32,197 nt of DNA from an uncultured Clostridia bacterium (GCA_934130975.1 CAKOYU010000017.1:1-32197), one strand, 5' to 3'. Shown: positions 24,043 through 32,197, counted from the stretch's first letter. The notes: generated from the sequence alone by a model not told the origin. Program-made: numbers and translations.

Positions 24043-25833
24043 ATGTTTAATATAGAAGAACAATTAAAAATGTTGCCAGATAAACCTGGTGTGTATATTA
24101 TGCATGATGTTGATGACAGAATAATATATGTAGGAAAAGCAGTAAATTTAAAAAATAGAGTAAGATCATATTTTAGAAAAACAGATAAAACTGAAAGAAT
24201 AAAAAGAATGGTATCATTGATAGACCATTTTGAATATATAGTAGTCGATAATGAGGCAGAAGCATTAATATTAGAATGTAATTTAATAAAGAAAAACAGA
24301 CCTAGATTTAATGTATTATTAAAAGATGACAAGACATATCCATATATAAAAGTTGATGTGAAATCAGATTATCCTAATGTAGTAATAACAAGGAAAATTG
24401 TAAATGATGGTTCAAAATATTTTGGACCATATGCAAACCCAGGTTCAGCAAAAGAGATGGTTGATTTTATAAAACAAAAATATAAGATTCGTCAATGTAA
24501 AAATTTTAGATCAGAAACAAGAGCATGTTTGAATTATCATATAAATAGATGTTTAGGACCATGTATGGGATATATTTCTAAAGAGGATTATAGAAAACAA
24601 ATTGATGAAATAATAGATATTCTAGATGGAAAAGTTGATAAAGTTTTAAAAGATTTACAAAAACAAATGTTAGAAGAAGCTGACAAAATGAATTTTGAAA
24701 AAGCTGCTTATATTAGAGATAGAATGTTAGCAATACAAAGAGTAAATGAAAAACAAAAAGTTTCGAATATCTCAGAAAATAATATTGATGTAATAGGTAT
24801 TGCAAAATCAGAAATAGAAGTGTGTGTAGAAATATTTTTTGTTCGTGGAAGCAAAATGGTGGGTAGAGAGCACTATTTCTTTAATGATTTAAAAGAAATG
24901 GATGATAAAGAGATAATATCTGGATTCATAAAACAATATTATTTGGATAATCAAAATCTTCCTAATAAAATAATGGTTAGAGAAGAATTAGAAGATAAAG
25001 GGGTAATAGAAGAATGGCTAACTAAAGAAGCGGGAAGAAAAGTTGAAATAAAATCTCCTAAGAAGGGGGAAAAACTACGATTTGTAGAAATGGCAGATAA
25101 TAATGCTAAAATAACATTAGAAAATAAAGAAAGAGATAAGAGTGAAATTTTAGTAGAATTAAAAGAAGTTTTAGGTTTAGATAAATTACCTAGAAAGATT
25201 GAAACATATGATATTTCTAATATATCTGGAGAATACTTAGTTGCAGGAATGTGTGTAATGTATGATGGAGTTATAAAAAGAAATTTATCAAGACGATTTA
25301 AAATAAAAACAGTGTATGGGCAAGATGATCCTAGATGTATGCAAGAGGTCATAACTCGTAGATTAAAACATTCTATAGATAGTGATTCTACTGGATTTGG
25401 CAGACTTCCAGATGTTATATTTGCAGATGGTGGTATTACACAAATACGTGCTACTAAAATGGCAATTGCTAAATATGAGTTAGATATACCGGTTTTTGGT
25501 ATGGTAAAAAACGATAAACATCAAACAAGAGCTTTGATGGATGAGAATAGAAATGAATTAGAGATATCAGAAAAATTAAAAAATTTAATAACCAAATTTC
25601 AAGATGAAGTACATGATACTGCTATTTCATACCATAGAAAATTAAGAGATAAGGATATTACAAAATCTGATTTGGATAAAATAGAAGGAATTGGTGAAGT
25701 TAAAAAGCTGGCTTTGTTAAAACATTTTGGAAGTGTAGAGAAAATTAAAAGTTCTAATTTGGATGAGTTGACTAAAATAAAAGGAATAAATGAAAGTTTG
25801 GCTCAAAAAATATTAGATGAATTGAATAAATAG
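24043..25833 (+). CDS. uvrC: Excinuclease ABC subunit C
   Basis: 596 residues, normal for UvrC. GIY-YIG nuclease domain (about 13-92, PGVYIMHDVDDRIIYVGKA..NRVRSYF) makes the 3' incision; a Cys-rich stretch (CKNFRSETRACLNYHINRCLG at 156-178); a UVR coiled-coil (about 205-230) binds UvrB; the RNase H-like domain with ETYDISNISG near 382-391 and FADGG makes the 5' incision; two HhH motifs at the C-terminus (about 545-595, KIEGIGEVKKLALLKHFGS). Nucleotide-excision repair. Ribosome site GGTGAAGAG. No terminator is clear behind it. Confidence 0.97.
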   Translation: MFNIEEQLKMLPDKPGVYIMHDVDDRIIYVGKAVNLKNRVRSYFRKTDKTERIKRMVSLIDHFEYIVVDNEAEALILECNLIKKNRPRFNVLLKDDKTYPYIKVDVKSDYPNVVITRKIVNDGSKYFGPYANPGSAKEMVDFIKQKYKIRQCKNFRSETRACLNYHINRCLGPCMGYISKEDYRKQIDEIIDILDGKVDKVLKDLQKQMLEEADKMNFEKAAYIRDRMLAIQRVNEKQKVSNISENNIDVIGIAKSEIEVCVEIFFVRGSKMVGREHYFFNDLKEMDDKEIISGFIKQYYLDNQNLPNKIMVREELEDKGVIEEWLTKEAGRKVEIKSPKKGEKLRFVEMADNNAKITLENKERDKSEILVELKEVLGLDKLPRKIETYDISNISGEYLVAGMCVMYDGVIKRNLSRRFKIKTVYGQDDPRCMQEVITRRLKHSIDSDSTGFGRLPDVIFADGGITQIRATKMAIAKYELDIPVFGMVKNDKHQTRALMDENRNELEISEKLKNLITKFQDEVHDTAISYHRKLRDKDITKSDLDKIEGIGEVKKLALLKHFGSVEKIKSSNLDELTKIKGINESLAQKILDELNK

Positions 25834-25883
25834 AAAAGTTTGTAGATTACTGCGATGAAAAATATCTTTTTAAAAGAATATAT

Positions 25884-25912
25884 TTGAAAATTTCACATAT
25901 ACATAGTATTAC
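25884..25912 (+). promoter_or_regulatory. Promoter of the 40-residue membrane peptide
   Basis: TTGAAA (25884-25889), 17 bp, TATTAC (25907-25912). Confidence 0.5.
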
Positions 25913-25940
25913 GGACAAGTTGTTTGAAGGGGGTTTTTAT

Positions 25941-26063
25941 ATGAAGTTTTTTAAAAAGCATAAGGTATTTTCTTTTGCAGTAATTTCTTTTTTTATTCTT
26001 ACAGGGGTTAATTTTTTTATGATTTATGAGATTATTAGAATGGCACAGTACATTAGAATATAA
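25941..26063 (+). CDS. Small single-pass membrane peptide (40 residues)
   Basis: Starts MKFFKKHKVFSF, a basic N-terminus followed by a hydrophobic segment (about 10-30) and a short polar tail ending YIRI. A strong ribosome site (AAGGGGG, about 8 nt from the ATG) and a matching promoter support translation. It is too short for standard ORF calling. Function unknown. The 97-bp gap to the phospholipase gene holds an AT-rich hairpin TTTATAC/GTATAAA at about 26076-26093 but no convincing terminator, so co-transcription with the phospholipase gene is possible. Confidence 0.6.
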   Translation: MKFFKKHKVFSFAVISFFILTGVNFFMIYEIIRMAQYIRI

Positions 26064-26162
26064 TATCTTATTTCTTTATACAAAAGTATAAAAAAGTCAT
26101 ATTATTACGGGTTCTTTTTGGGTTAGAGCTAGCATAAAATCTTACTATACAAGGAGGAAATT

Positions 26163-27026
26163 ATGAGAGGATTAGCATTATCAGGAGGGGGGATAAAGGC
26201 AGCAGCACATATAGGAGCATTAAAGGCATTTGAAGAAAAAAATATAAAATTTGATTGTGTATCAGGAGCATCGTCAGGTAGTATAATAGCAACAATGTAT
26301 GCATTAGGATATAGTAGTGATGACATGTGGAAAATGTTCAAGAGATATTGCAAAAAGATAACATATATAGAATGGAAACAAATTTTTAAAATGACAATAG
26401 GACTATTATTTACTAGAAAACTAGTAATAGATGGCTTGAATAGTGGAAAAGTTATAGAGAAAATTATAAAAGAAATATGTAAAGATAACCAAATTGAAAA
26501 TATAAATCAAATAAAAATGCCATTAATGATTTCAATGGTAGATTTACAAAAAGGAACAGTTTATATAGCGTCATCAAAGGAGATTCGAGCAAATCTTTTG
26601 GATAATACAAAATACATTACAGACATACCAATTTCAACTGCTGTAAGAGCAAGTTGTAGTTTTCCAGTTGTATTTTCACCATGTAGATATGATGGAATAC
26701 AACTAATAGATGGAGGCACTAGAGAAAATTTGCCATGGAAAGGATTAAAAGATATAGGAGCAAATGAAGTATATGGGATTGCGTTTGATACTATATTAGA
26801 AAAAAATCAATGTTGTAAAAATATTGTAGAGGTTGCAGCAAGAGCTATGGAATTACAAGGAAGAGAATTGTCAATGTATGAAAAAGTTGGAATAGACCAT
26901 TTAATAAATATTAATCTAAAAAAAGTTGCATTATTAGATTCAACTCAAATTAATTTATTATATGAAATGGGCTATAGAGAAACTAAGAAACAATTAAAAA
27001 TGCTTGAAAGTAGTGGAAAAATTTAG
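26163..27026 (+). CDS. Patatin-like phospholipase
   Basis: 287 residues. The Ser-Asp dyad is complete: oxyanion hole GGGIKAAA (8-15), nucleophile Ser37 in GASSG (35-39), and Asp183 in DGGTREN. Preceded by AGGAGG. Related to bacterial RssA/YlbK-type patatins, which hydrolyse acyl esters of phospholipids or related lipids; soluble or membrane-associated, no signal peptide. First gene of a run with the methyltransferase (31-bp gap) and RluA gene. Whether these are functionally linked is unclear. Confidence 0.9.
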   Translation: MRGLALSGGGIKAAAHIGALKAFEEKNIKFDCVSGASSGSIIATMYALGYSSDDMWKMFKRYCKKITYIEWKQIFKMTIGLLFTRKLVIDGLNSGKVIEKIIKEICKDNQIENINQIKMPLMISMVDLQKGTVYIASSKEIRANLLDNTKYITDIPISTAVRASCSFPVVFSPCRYDGIQLIDGGTRENLPWKGLKDIGANEVYGIAFDTILEKNQCCKNIVEVAARAMELQGRELSMYEKVGIDHLININLKKVALLDSTQINLLYEMGYRETKKQLKMLESSGKI

Positions 27027-27057
27027 TATAATAGTAAATGATGAAAGTGAGGAAAAA

Positions 27058-27921
27058 ATGAATATAGCAAATAATTGGAATGATTATAAAATATTAGATA
27101 TGGCAGATGGACAAAAGTTAGAAAGATGGGGAGATGTTGTTTTAGCAAGACCTGATCCACAAATAATTTGGAAAGAAAAAACATATCCAGAAAAATGGAA
27201 AAATATAAATGCAACATATCATAGAAGCAAAACAGGTGGTGGTGCATGGGAATATAAGAAAAAAATGCCAAATCAATGGCAAATAAAATATAAAGAATTA
27301 ACATTTAATATAAAGCCAATGGGATTTAAGCATACAGGGTTATTTCCAGAGCAAGCTGTTAACTGGGATTGGATGATGGATAAAATCAGAAAATCAAATA
27401 GAGATATAAAAGTATTGAATTTATTTGCATATACTGGAGGAGCAACAGTTGCTTGTTCTGCAGCAGGTGCGTCAGTTTGCCATGTTGATAGTTCAAAAGG
27501 AATGGTAACATGGGCAAAAGAAAATATTGCATCATCTGGATTAGCAGAAAGACCAGTTAGATATATTGTTGATGATGTTGTAAAATTTGTTAATAGAGAA
27601 ATTCGTAGAGGAAATAAATATGATGCTATAATAATGGATCCACCATCTTATGGAAGAGGGGCAAATGGAGAAGTTTGGCAATTTGAAAACAATATATATG
27701 ATTTAGTAGAGTTATGTACAAAGGTACTTTCAGATAAGCCATTATTTTTCTTAATAAATTCATATACTACAGGAATTTCAAGTAAAGTATTAGAAAATAT
27801 TTTAAACTTAACAGTTTCTAAAAATTATAAAGGAAAAGTATCATCAGGAGAAATTGGATTACCAATGGAAAATTCAAAATTAGTTTTACCTTGTGGAATT
27901 TTTGGAAGATGGGAGAACTAA
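27058..27921 (+). CDS. Class I SAM-dependent methyltransferase (RlmK/RlmI-like)
   Basis: 287 residues from the ATG at 27058 (GAGGAA ribosome site); the longer frame to 27004 overlaps the phospholipase gene. Signature: VLNLFAYTGGATVACSAAGA (SAM binding), CHVDSSKGMVTWAKEN (acidic loop), MDPPSYGRG (NPPY/DPPS catalytic motif), so RNA or small-molecule N- or C-methylation; similarity to rRNA large-subunit methyltransferases (RlmK domain of RlmKL, RlmI) is suggested by the N-terminal RPDPQIIW region. The exact target is unknown. Sits directly before an RNA-modifying pseudouridine synthase, which fits. Confidence 0.85.
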   Translation: MNIANNWNDYKILDMADGQKLERWGDVVLARPDPQIIWKEKTYPEKWKNINATYHRSKTGGGAWEYKKKMPNQWQIKYKELTFNIKPMGFKHTGLFPEQAVNWDWMMDKIRKSNRDIKVLNLFAYTGGATVACSAAGASVCHVDSSKGMVTWAKENIASSGLAERPVRYIVDDVVKFVNREIRRGNKYDAIIMDPPSYGRGANGEVWQFENNIYDLVELCTKVLSDKPLFFLINSYTTGISSKVLENILNLTVSKNYKGKVSSGEIGLPMENSKLVLPCGIFGRWEN

Positions 27922-27922
27922 T

Positions 27923-28618
27923 ATGCAGAATTTAAAAGTATTATATGAAGATAATCATATTATTGTAGTTAGAAAAGATCCTAATATTCCGTCACAAGCA
28001 GATAAAACAGAAGATTTAGATATGCTTACAATAATAAAAGACTATCTAAAAGAAAAATATAATAAACCAGGAAATGTTTATCTTGGCTTAGTACATAGAT
28101 TAGATAGACCAGTTGGAGGAGTGATGGTGTTTGCAAAAACATCAAAAGCTGCTTCAAGATTAAGTAATCAGGTAAGAGAAAAAATATTTAAGAAAAAATA
28201 TTTAGCAGTTGTAGATGGTAAATTTGACCGAGAAAATGGGATATTAGAAGATTATTTATATAAAGATGAAAGAAATAATATTAGCAAGGTTGTAAAACCT
28301 GAAAAGAAGAATGCTAAACTTGCTAAATTAGATTATAAAGTATTAGCATATAATGGAGTAAAAGATTTATCTTTAGTAAAGGTAAATCTTCATACAGGAA
28401 GACATCATCAAATAAGAGTACAATTATCTAATGCAGGTCATAGTATTTTTGGTGATCAAAAATATGGAACGCGAGGTAAGGGAAAACAAATTGCATTATG
28501 GGCGTATGAACTTACTATTCAACATCCAATTTCTAAAGAAGAAATGACATTTAAGTGTTTACCAGAAAGTAATGGCACATGGTGTATTTTAAGAGATATA
28601 GAAGAAGTAGAATATTAA
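27923..28618 (+). CDS. RluA-family pseudouridine synthase, no S4 domain
   Basis: 231 residues from the ATG at 27923 (GGGAG 7 nt upstream). Catalytic Asp in GLVHRLDRPVGGVMVF, then LHTGRHHQIRVQLSNAGHSIFGDQKYG. No S4 domain, unlike the family member at 18565. Pseudouridylates rRNA or tRNA. It starts 1 bp after the methyltransferase stop codon and is clearly in the same operon. A terminator overlaps its end. Confidence 0.9.
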   Translation: MQNLKVLYEDNHIIVVRKDPNIPSQADKTEDLDMLTIIKDYLKEKYNKPGNVYLGLVHRLDRPVGGVMVFAKTSKAASRLSNQVREKIFKKKYLAVVDGKFDRENGILEDYLYKDERNNISKVVKPEKKNAKLAKLDYKVLAYNGVKDLSLVKVNLHTGRHHQIRVQLSNAGHSIFGDQKYGTRGKGKQIALWAYELTIQHPISKEEMTFKCLPESNGTWCILRDIEEVEY

Positions 28619-28638
28619 AAGATTCTATTTCTTTTTTT
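28604..28638 (+). terminator. Terminator overlapping the end of the RluA gene
   Basis: GAAGTAGAAT / ATTCTATTTC, 10 pairs with one G-U, then T7. Confidence 0.7.
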
Positions 28639-28790
28639 ACTAAATTATACGAAAATGCGAAAAGAATATATAAATATAATAATGTTAATATTTTATAAAA
28701 GTAACAATACTTTTTGTAAAGAAAATGTTAAGACTGTTAAAAAAAGTAGTAAATTATATATGTTCTAAAGATAAGAGCGAGGTGAAAATA

Positions 28791-29402
28791 TTGGTAGATA
28801 AGTTTTGTATGTTTTTAACAAATAGAATACGAAAAGAGATGCCAGAAGTTGATGATGAACGAGCAGAAATAATAATGTACGGCTTACAAAATATAATAGG
28901 AGAAATGCCTAAAGGAATAATAATTCTGGTAATTGCATATTTTTTAGGAATATTTAAGCTTACATTAATGTCAATTCTTATTGTGGCTCCATATAGATGC
29001 TTTTCTGGTGGAGTACATATGAAAACTCATATTGGTTGTATAATATATACTTCATTGCTTTATAGTGGATCAGCATTACTAGGAAAATATATTGTATTAG
29101 CAGGAACAATTAAGTATGTAGTAATAGGCATAGCTTGGGTATTTTGTATGATAATGATAAAACTATATGCACCTGCAGATACAGAAAATGTACCAATATT
29201 GCAAAAAAAAGAAAGAAAACAAAAACAAATATTTTCATATATTATTTTAACAATAGAATTTATTATAGCAATTTCTGTTAATAATCCTACAATAGCAGGA
29301 ATAATAATATTTGGGGATTTTATACAAACTTTAACAATAACCAGATTTGCATATAGAATTACAAATAATAAATATGGACATGAGGTATATGCAAATATTT
29401 AA
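28791..29402 (+). CDS. agrB: AgrB-type processing protease and exporter
   Basis: 203 residues from TTG at 28791, which has GAGGTG about 7 nt upstream; an ATG at 28725 in the same frame has no ribosome site. With the TTG start, His76 in SGGVHMK and Cys83 in THIGCIIYTS are spaced +7 exactly as the catalytic His77/Cys84 of Staphylococcus AgrB. About five to six membrane segments follow a cytosolic N-terminus. YAPADTENVPI is also a family signature. Cuts the C-terminal tail of AgrD and forms the thiolactone or lactone ring of the signal in the membrane. Directly upstream of agrD. Confidence 0.93.
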   Translation: MVDKFCMFLTNRIRKEMPEVDDERAEIIMYGLQNIIGEMPKGIIILVIAYFLGIFKLTLMSILIVAPYRCFSGGVHMKTHIGCIIYTSLLYSGSALLGKYIVLAGTIKYVVIGIAWVFCMIMIKLYAPADTENVPILQKKERKQKQIFSYIILTIEFIIAISVNNPTIAGIIIFGDFIQTLTITRFAYRITNNKYGHEVYANI

Positions 29403-29474
29403 TATTGATAGTATAAGAGTCATTGCAACTACTCTTATATTATATAAATTTTACAAAAGAAGGAGGAATTAGTT

Positions 29475-29594
29475 ATGATGAAATTATTAGCAAAGATGGC
29501 AGAAAAATATGCAAAAGCTACAAATACAGCATGTATGGCACTTTGGGTAGGTCATCAACCAAAAATGCCAGCTTCTTTGATAAAAAAAGATTAA
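29475..29594 (+). CDS. agrD: AgrD-type cyclic autoinducer precursor
   Basis: 39 residues: MMKLLAKMAEKYAKATNTAC, then MALWVGHQPKMPASLIKKD. N-terminal amphipathic leader, a ring Cys at position 20, and a C-terminal HQPxxPxSL tail shared with clostridial AgrD proteins, in which the tail is cut off by AgrB. The ring would be CMALWVG if cleavage falls before HQP, or a shorter CMALW. AAGGAGG lies 8 nt before the ATG (the first of two ATGs was chosen). It starts 72 bp after agrB and is followed by a terminator and the group II intron. Confidence 0.9.
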   Translation: MMKLLAKMAEKYAKATNTACMALWVGHQPKMPASLIKKD

Positions 29595-29646
29595 TTCCTA
29601 GAAAGGAAAAAATGTTCTTAAACATTAAAAATCAATTCAAAGAAAA

Positions 29647-29673
29647 GAAACTTCTTTATGAGGTTTCTTTTTT
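29647..29673 (+). terminator. Terminator of agrBD; intron target
   Basis: AAGAAAC / GTTTCTT-type stem with a loop, followed by TTTTTT. The group II intron begins 3 nt after it. Confidence 0.65.
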
Positions 29674-29675
29674 AT

Positions 29676-30282
29676 GTGCGACAGGCATGTCGTTTAGCTA
29701 ATCGGTGAAAGTTCATATTGGAGGTATATTATATCGCCAACTAATTAGAGAAACACATGCTATCTATTGTGAGGTGGAAGTGGAGGAAGTGTGCATCAAA
29801 ATCATGGCTCGATGTACAAAAACTTGATATTAAGGCTATGCAAGAGGGTAAGGATACATAACAAGTCAAAGATCAAAGGATATACGTAACCTTGTATAGT
29901 AAATCAAGCAAGTAAATGAGGAAAGTTAAACGGCTTACCCTGTGAGGTCTTGAGAGCATAGAGTAGTTAGGAAACGACGAGGAGTACATAGAATGAAATA
30001 TGGTCGAAAAAGTTTTATTACAAGAAGTCAGCAGAGGTCATAGTAGGAAAAAATTTTTTCTCGAAGGACTGAACAATTTGTAGTGTTATTATCAAATATA
30101 CAAAACCAGATACATACAGTTTGCAATAAATAATGAAAGATTAAGAAAAAGAGGTCTAGCATTCCTGCTAGACCAATATGAAAAAGTTCATATTTAATAT
30201 AAATTGAACCGCCACTTGCGAGAACCGCTTGAGTGGTGGTGTGAGAGTGGAAAACACACTAAGTGTTATCCTCTACTCGATT
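29676..30282 (+). mobile_element. Complete group II intron lacking its reverse transcriptase gene
   Basis: Starts GTGCGACAGGCATGTCG (5' group II consensus GUGYG), contains domain I-III-like segments, and ends with a domain V/VI pair: ACCGCCAC (around 30209) with GTGGTGGT and a CGC in the catalytic position, then domain VI GAGAG..CTCTACTC with a bulged A and 3' end CTACTCGAT. Catalytic CGC and location just behind a terminator both point to class C. Domain IV holds only a short perfect hairpin GGTCTAGCA TTCC TGCTAGACC (30153-30174) and no reverse transcriptase frame. It starts with the usual CAGCAGAGGTCATAGTA stretch of domain IV at about 30034-30048. Splicing would need an intron protein from elsewhere. 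Confidence 0.8.
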
Positions 30283-30321
30283 AAAAAATATTGTAACACG
30301 GTTTGGAGATTCTCAATTAAA

Positions 30322-31656
30322 CTATAAATTATAGATAAATAATTCTTGTTTGAAGTAATCATTTGTTAGAGTAGTATTCAAACCAAGGTTTTTATTCTTT
30401 TTAATATAATTTTTTATTTCCCATAATCCAATACCAGAATGATTATCTTTATTTGAAATTCCTTTTTTAAATATTTTTTCAATATTTATATTTTTATCTG
30501 AATAAGTATTTTCTATAGTAATAACAGAGCGATTATAAACATTTTCTTTTATAAAAGATAATTTTATAATTTTGTCTTTAGATTTTTCAGCTGCTTCTAT
30601 AGCATTGTCAATTAAAATACCAAGAATTCTAGAAAAAATGTATATATTAATGTCTAAAGAATTTATATCTAAAAAGAATTCAATTTCAAAATTTAATTTT
30701 AATTGTGTTGCTTTAAAATATTCATTATTTAGTAAACTGTAAATGGCTGGATTGTTTATTATATTAGGGTTTAGAAGAGATAAGTTATTTGCAATTTCAA
30801 AGTCTTGTTTTACATCGGTAAAGTATAATTTTAAACCATCCATATCATTTTCATCAATGTAACCATTTATGGAAGAAAGAATACTATTAAAATCATGTTT
30901 GAAACCATTAACTGTATCATATAATATTTTTAACGATTTATTATACTCTTCTGCAGTTGTTAATCTTTTTTCAGTTGTTGCTAATTTAATAATACGTGTA
31001 AAACTATAAATGCTTAAGATTAGAAAGGCTATCAACAATATAAAATTTAACAAATTAATTACAAGTGGGACTATATCTATATAAAAATCTGTTAACACGA
31101 GTTGAACAATCAATATTAATATTCCTAGTAAAAGGTTTGCAAATAATATAACTGTAGTTTGTTTGTCTAATGAATCTAATAAATCTAATTTTATTTTTAT
31201 TTTTCTGAAATTTTTAAGAAAAACTATAATAAAATGCATACAGAAATATAGTATTATTAAATAAGGAATCCTATATTTTGGAGTATTTGTAAAAGTATCA
31301 AGAGATATTTGACAAATACTTAGATATGGTTTTTGAATAAGAGTATTTAATAAACCAAAAACAAAAGTTGTAATAATTAAAGATGTAAAGCTTTTTAGAA
31401 TATTCAACTTAAATATCTTTATAATTAAAATAAGTACACATACATAATTAATAAATACATTGAAGGGAGATGATATAAAATGAGAGTCTAACATATTGAT
31501 AGGTATTATTATAGATAAGTATAATACTTTTTGTTTCCAAGTAGATGTTACATCAAAAACTAGCAAAAGCATACATATAAATAGATAATTTTCAATAATT
31601 GTAGCAAGAAAATATACTAAATTAATTACATCAATGTTATTTAATAACTGTATCAT
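30322..31656 (-). CDS. agrC: AgrC-type sensor histidine kinase
   Basis: 444 residues from the ATG at 31656 (GGAGG site); the longer frame to 31713 overlaps agrA further. Six membrane segments (residues about 7-225) form the peptide-binding sensor. A HDFN-type dimerization box holds phospho-acceptor His254 (GFKHDFNSI). The ATPase domain has the N-box ILIDNAIEAA (N351) and G-box SGIGL (408-410). This HPK10 architecture is that of AgrC, BlpH and related receptors. Senses the AgrD-derived cyclic peptide. The start overlaps the agrA stop by 20 bp. Confidence 0.92.
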   Translation of the reverse strand: MIQLLNNIDVINLVYFLATIIENYLFICMLLLVFDVTSTWKQKVLYLSIIIPINMLDSHFISSPFNVFINYVCVLILIIKIFKLNILKSFTSLIITTFVFGLLNTLIQKPYLSICQISLDTFTNTPKYRIPYLIILYFCMHFIIVFLKNFRKIKIKLDLLDSLDKQTTVILFANLLLGILILIVQLVLTDFYIDIVPLVINLLNFILLIAFLILSIYSFTRIIKLATTEKRLTTAEEYNKSLKILYDTVNGFKHDFNSILSSINGYIDENDMDGLKLYFTDVKQDFEIANNLSLLNPNIINNPAIYSLLNNEYFKATQLKLNFEIEFFLDINSLDINIYIFSRILGILIDNAIEAAEKSKDKIIKLSFIKENVYNRSVITIENTYSDKNINIEKIFKKGISNKDNHSGIGLWEIKNYIKKNKNLGLNTTLTNDYFKQELFIYNL

Positions 31657-32197
31657 AATCAATCGCCTCCATAAAAGAATTTTTATATTTTGGTCCAATA
31701 TAGCAAACTTCATTATTTTTAAATATAACAGAATTATCAGATAGACAAATTGTAGATATATTATTTATATTTGCTATAAAAGATTTATGACATCGTACAA
31801 AATTTGATGGCAAATTATGTTCTATTTTTGAAAAAGAGTTATAGGTATTAAATTTTTCATGTAAAGTATGGTAAATTAATTTCATACCATTTTTTTCAAT
31901 AAATTGAATATCTGTTAAATCTAAAAAAGTTCCCTTAGTATCAATTTTTAGAAATTTTCTTGAACTTCCAGATATATCTTCAAATAATCGTTGTAACGTA
32001 TTTGAAAGAGTTTCTAAGTTTAAAGCATTTTTAAATAAGTAAGCAAAAGTTTTATAATCATAAGCTTTCATTAAATATTCAAAATGACTAGTAACAAAAA
32101 TAATATAACAATCTTTATTTATTTTCCTAATTTCTTCAGCAATATCTAAACCGTTTATATTAGAATTTTTAAATTCAATATCAAGGACAATTACATT
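31637..32197 (-). CDS. agrA: AgrA-type LytTR response regulator, 5' end beyond the window
   Basis: Partial: the frame is open to 32197, so the N-terminus is outside. What is seen starts in the receiver domain with VIVLDIEFKNSNINGLDIAEE (phospho-acceptor Asp in LDIEF), then KDCYIIFVTSHFEYLMKAYDYKTFAYLFKN (conserved Thr/Ser and Lys), and a C-terminal LytTR DNA-binding domain (KFLKIDTKGTFLDLTDIQFIE ... FVRCHKSFIAN). It binds repeats in target promoters such as that of agrBD when phosphorylated by AgrC. An internal ATG at 32071 is not the start. Confidence 0.93.
   Translation of the reverse strand, partial: NVIVLDIEFKNSNINGLDIAEEIRKINKDCYIIFVTSHFEYLMKAYDYKTFAYLFKNALNLETLSNTLQRLFEDISGSSRKFLKIDTKGTFLDLTDIQFIEKNGMKLIYHTLHEKFNTYNSFSKIEHNLPSNFVRCHKSFIANINNISTICLSDNSVIFKNNEVCYIGPKYKNSFMEAIDYDTVIK

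Noticed and set aside
28721..28745. TGTTAAgacTGTTAA direct repeat as an AgrA binding site
   Set aside because: Spacing is too short for the usual LytTR repeats and it lies downstream of the likely -10, so support is too weak.
28725..28790. 22-residue N-terminal extension of AgrB
   Set aside because: No ribosome site before the ATG; the TTG start gives the expected His/Cys positions.
29423..29701. 92-codon frame over agrD and the intron start
   Set aside because: It is in another frame than agrD, has no ribosome site of its own, and crosses the terminator and the intron boundary.

Overview
The window looks like a chromosomal stretch from an AT-rich, low-GC Gram-positive anaerobe of the class Clostridia. 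Signs are the strong AGGAGG-type ribosome binding sites, sigma-A-like promoters (TTGACA/TTGAAA with 16-18 bp spacing to TATAAT), intrinsic terminators after most genes, a glmS ribozyme, a TnpV transposon protein and an AgrBD/AgrCA peptide quorum-sensing locus. Species cannot be fixed from sequence alone. No rRNA, tRNA or CRISPR array was seen.

Layout. 1-560: edge of a mobile element (a truncated and an intact copy of tnpV). 640-4100: a two-gene heterodimeric ABC exporter on the minus strand. 4100-4700: a promoter-driven, terminator-ended small RNA of unknown family, then the 3' relic of a transposase. 4685-6400: minus-strand HAD phosphatase-like gene plus a MATE-like membrane protein. 6460-7890: a long leader and a membrane-anchored serpin-like protein. 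8046-8760: an HD-domain hydrolase under a promoter nearly identical to that of the small RNA. 8862-12062: a four-gene minus-strand operon (deoxyribonucleotidase-like HAD, class-I glutamine-amidotransferase-like C26 hydrolase, GNAT acetyltransferase, MFS transporter). 12162-16640: SH3b-CAP secreted protein, two unknown small proteins with similar promoters and structured leaders, and a PepV dipeptidase/HD hydrolase pair. 16640-17720: a scar of broken genes and a truncated group II intron. 17780-21650: polysaccharide deacetylase, RluA-type pseudouridine synthase, M23 endopeptidase and an unknown protein. 21647-25833: glmS with its self-cleaving ribozyme leader, and uvrC. 25941-28638: a 40-residue membrane peptide, patatin-like phospholipase, rRNA-type methyltransferase and a second RluA-family enzyme. 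28791-32197: the agr locus.

The most striking part is the right end. agrB and agrD read rightward and face agrC and agrA, which read leftward; the window ends inside agrA. AgrD is a clear cyclic-peptide pheromone precursor (missed by long-ORF calling) with an apparently seven-residue ring region, CMALWVG. Directly behind the agrD terminator, between the signal genes and the receptor genes, lies a complete-looking group II intron of about 606 nt that has RNA domains but no reverse transcriptase. A truncated copy of the same intron sits behind another terminator at 16639. The second unusual feature is a pair of ~157-bp repeats (19452 and 23792) with shared cores but different flanks, where each copy's flanks are inverted repeats of each other.

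Several gene starts differ from the longest open frame (glmS, agrB, agrC, the C26 hydrolase, the HD hydrolase, both pseudouridine synthases, the methyltransferase, the HAD gene); start choices are explained in each entry.
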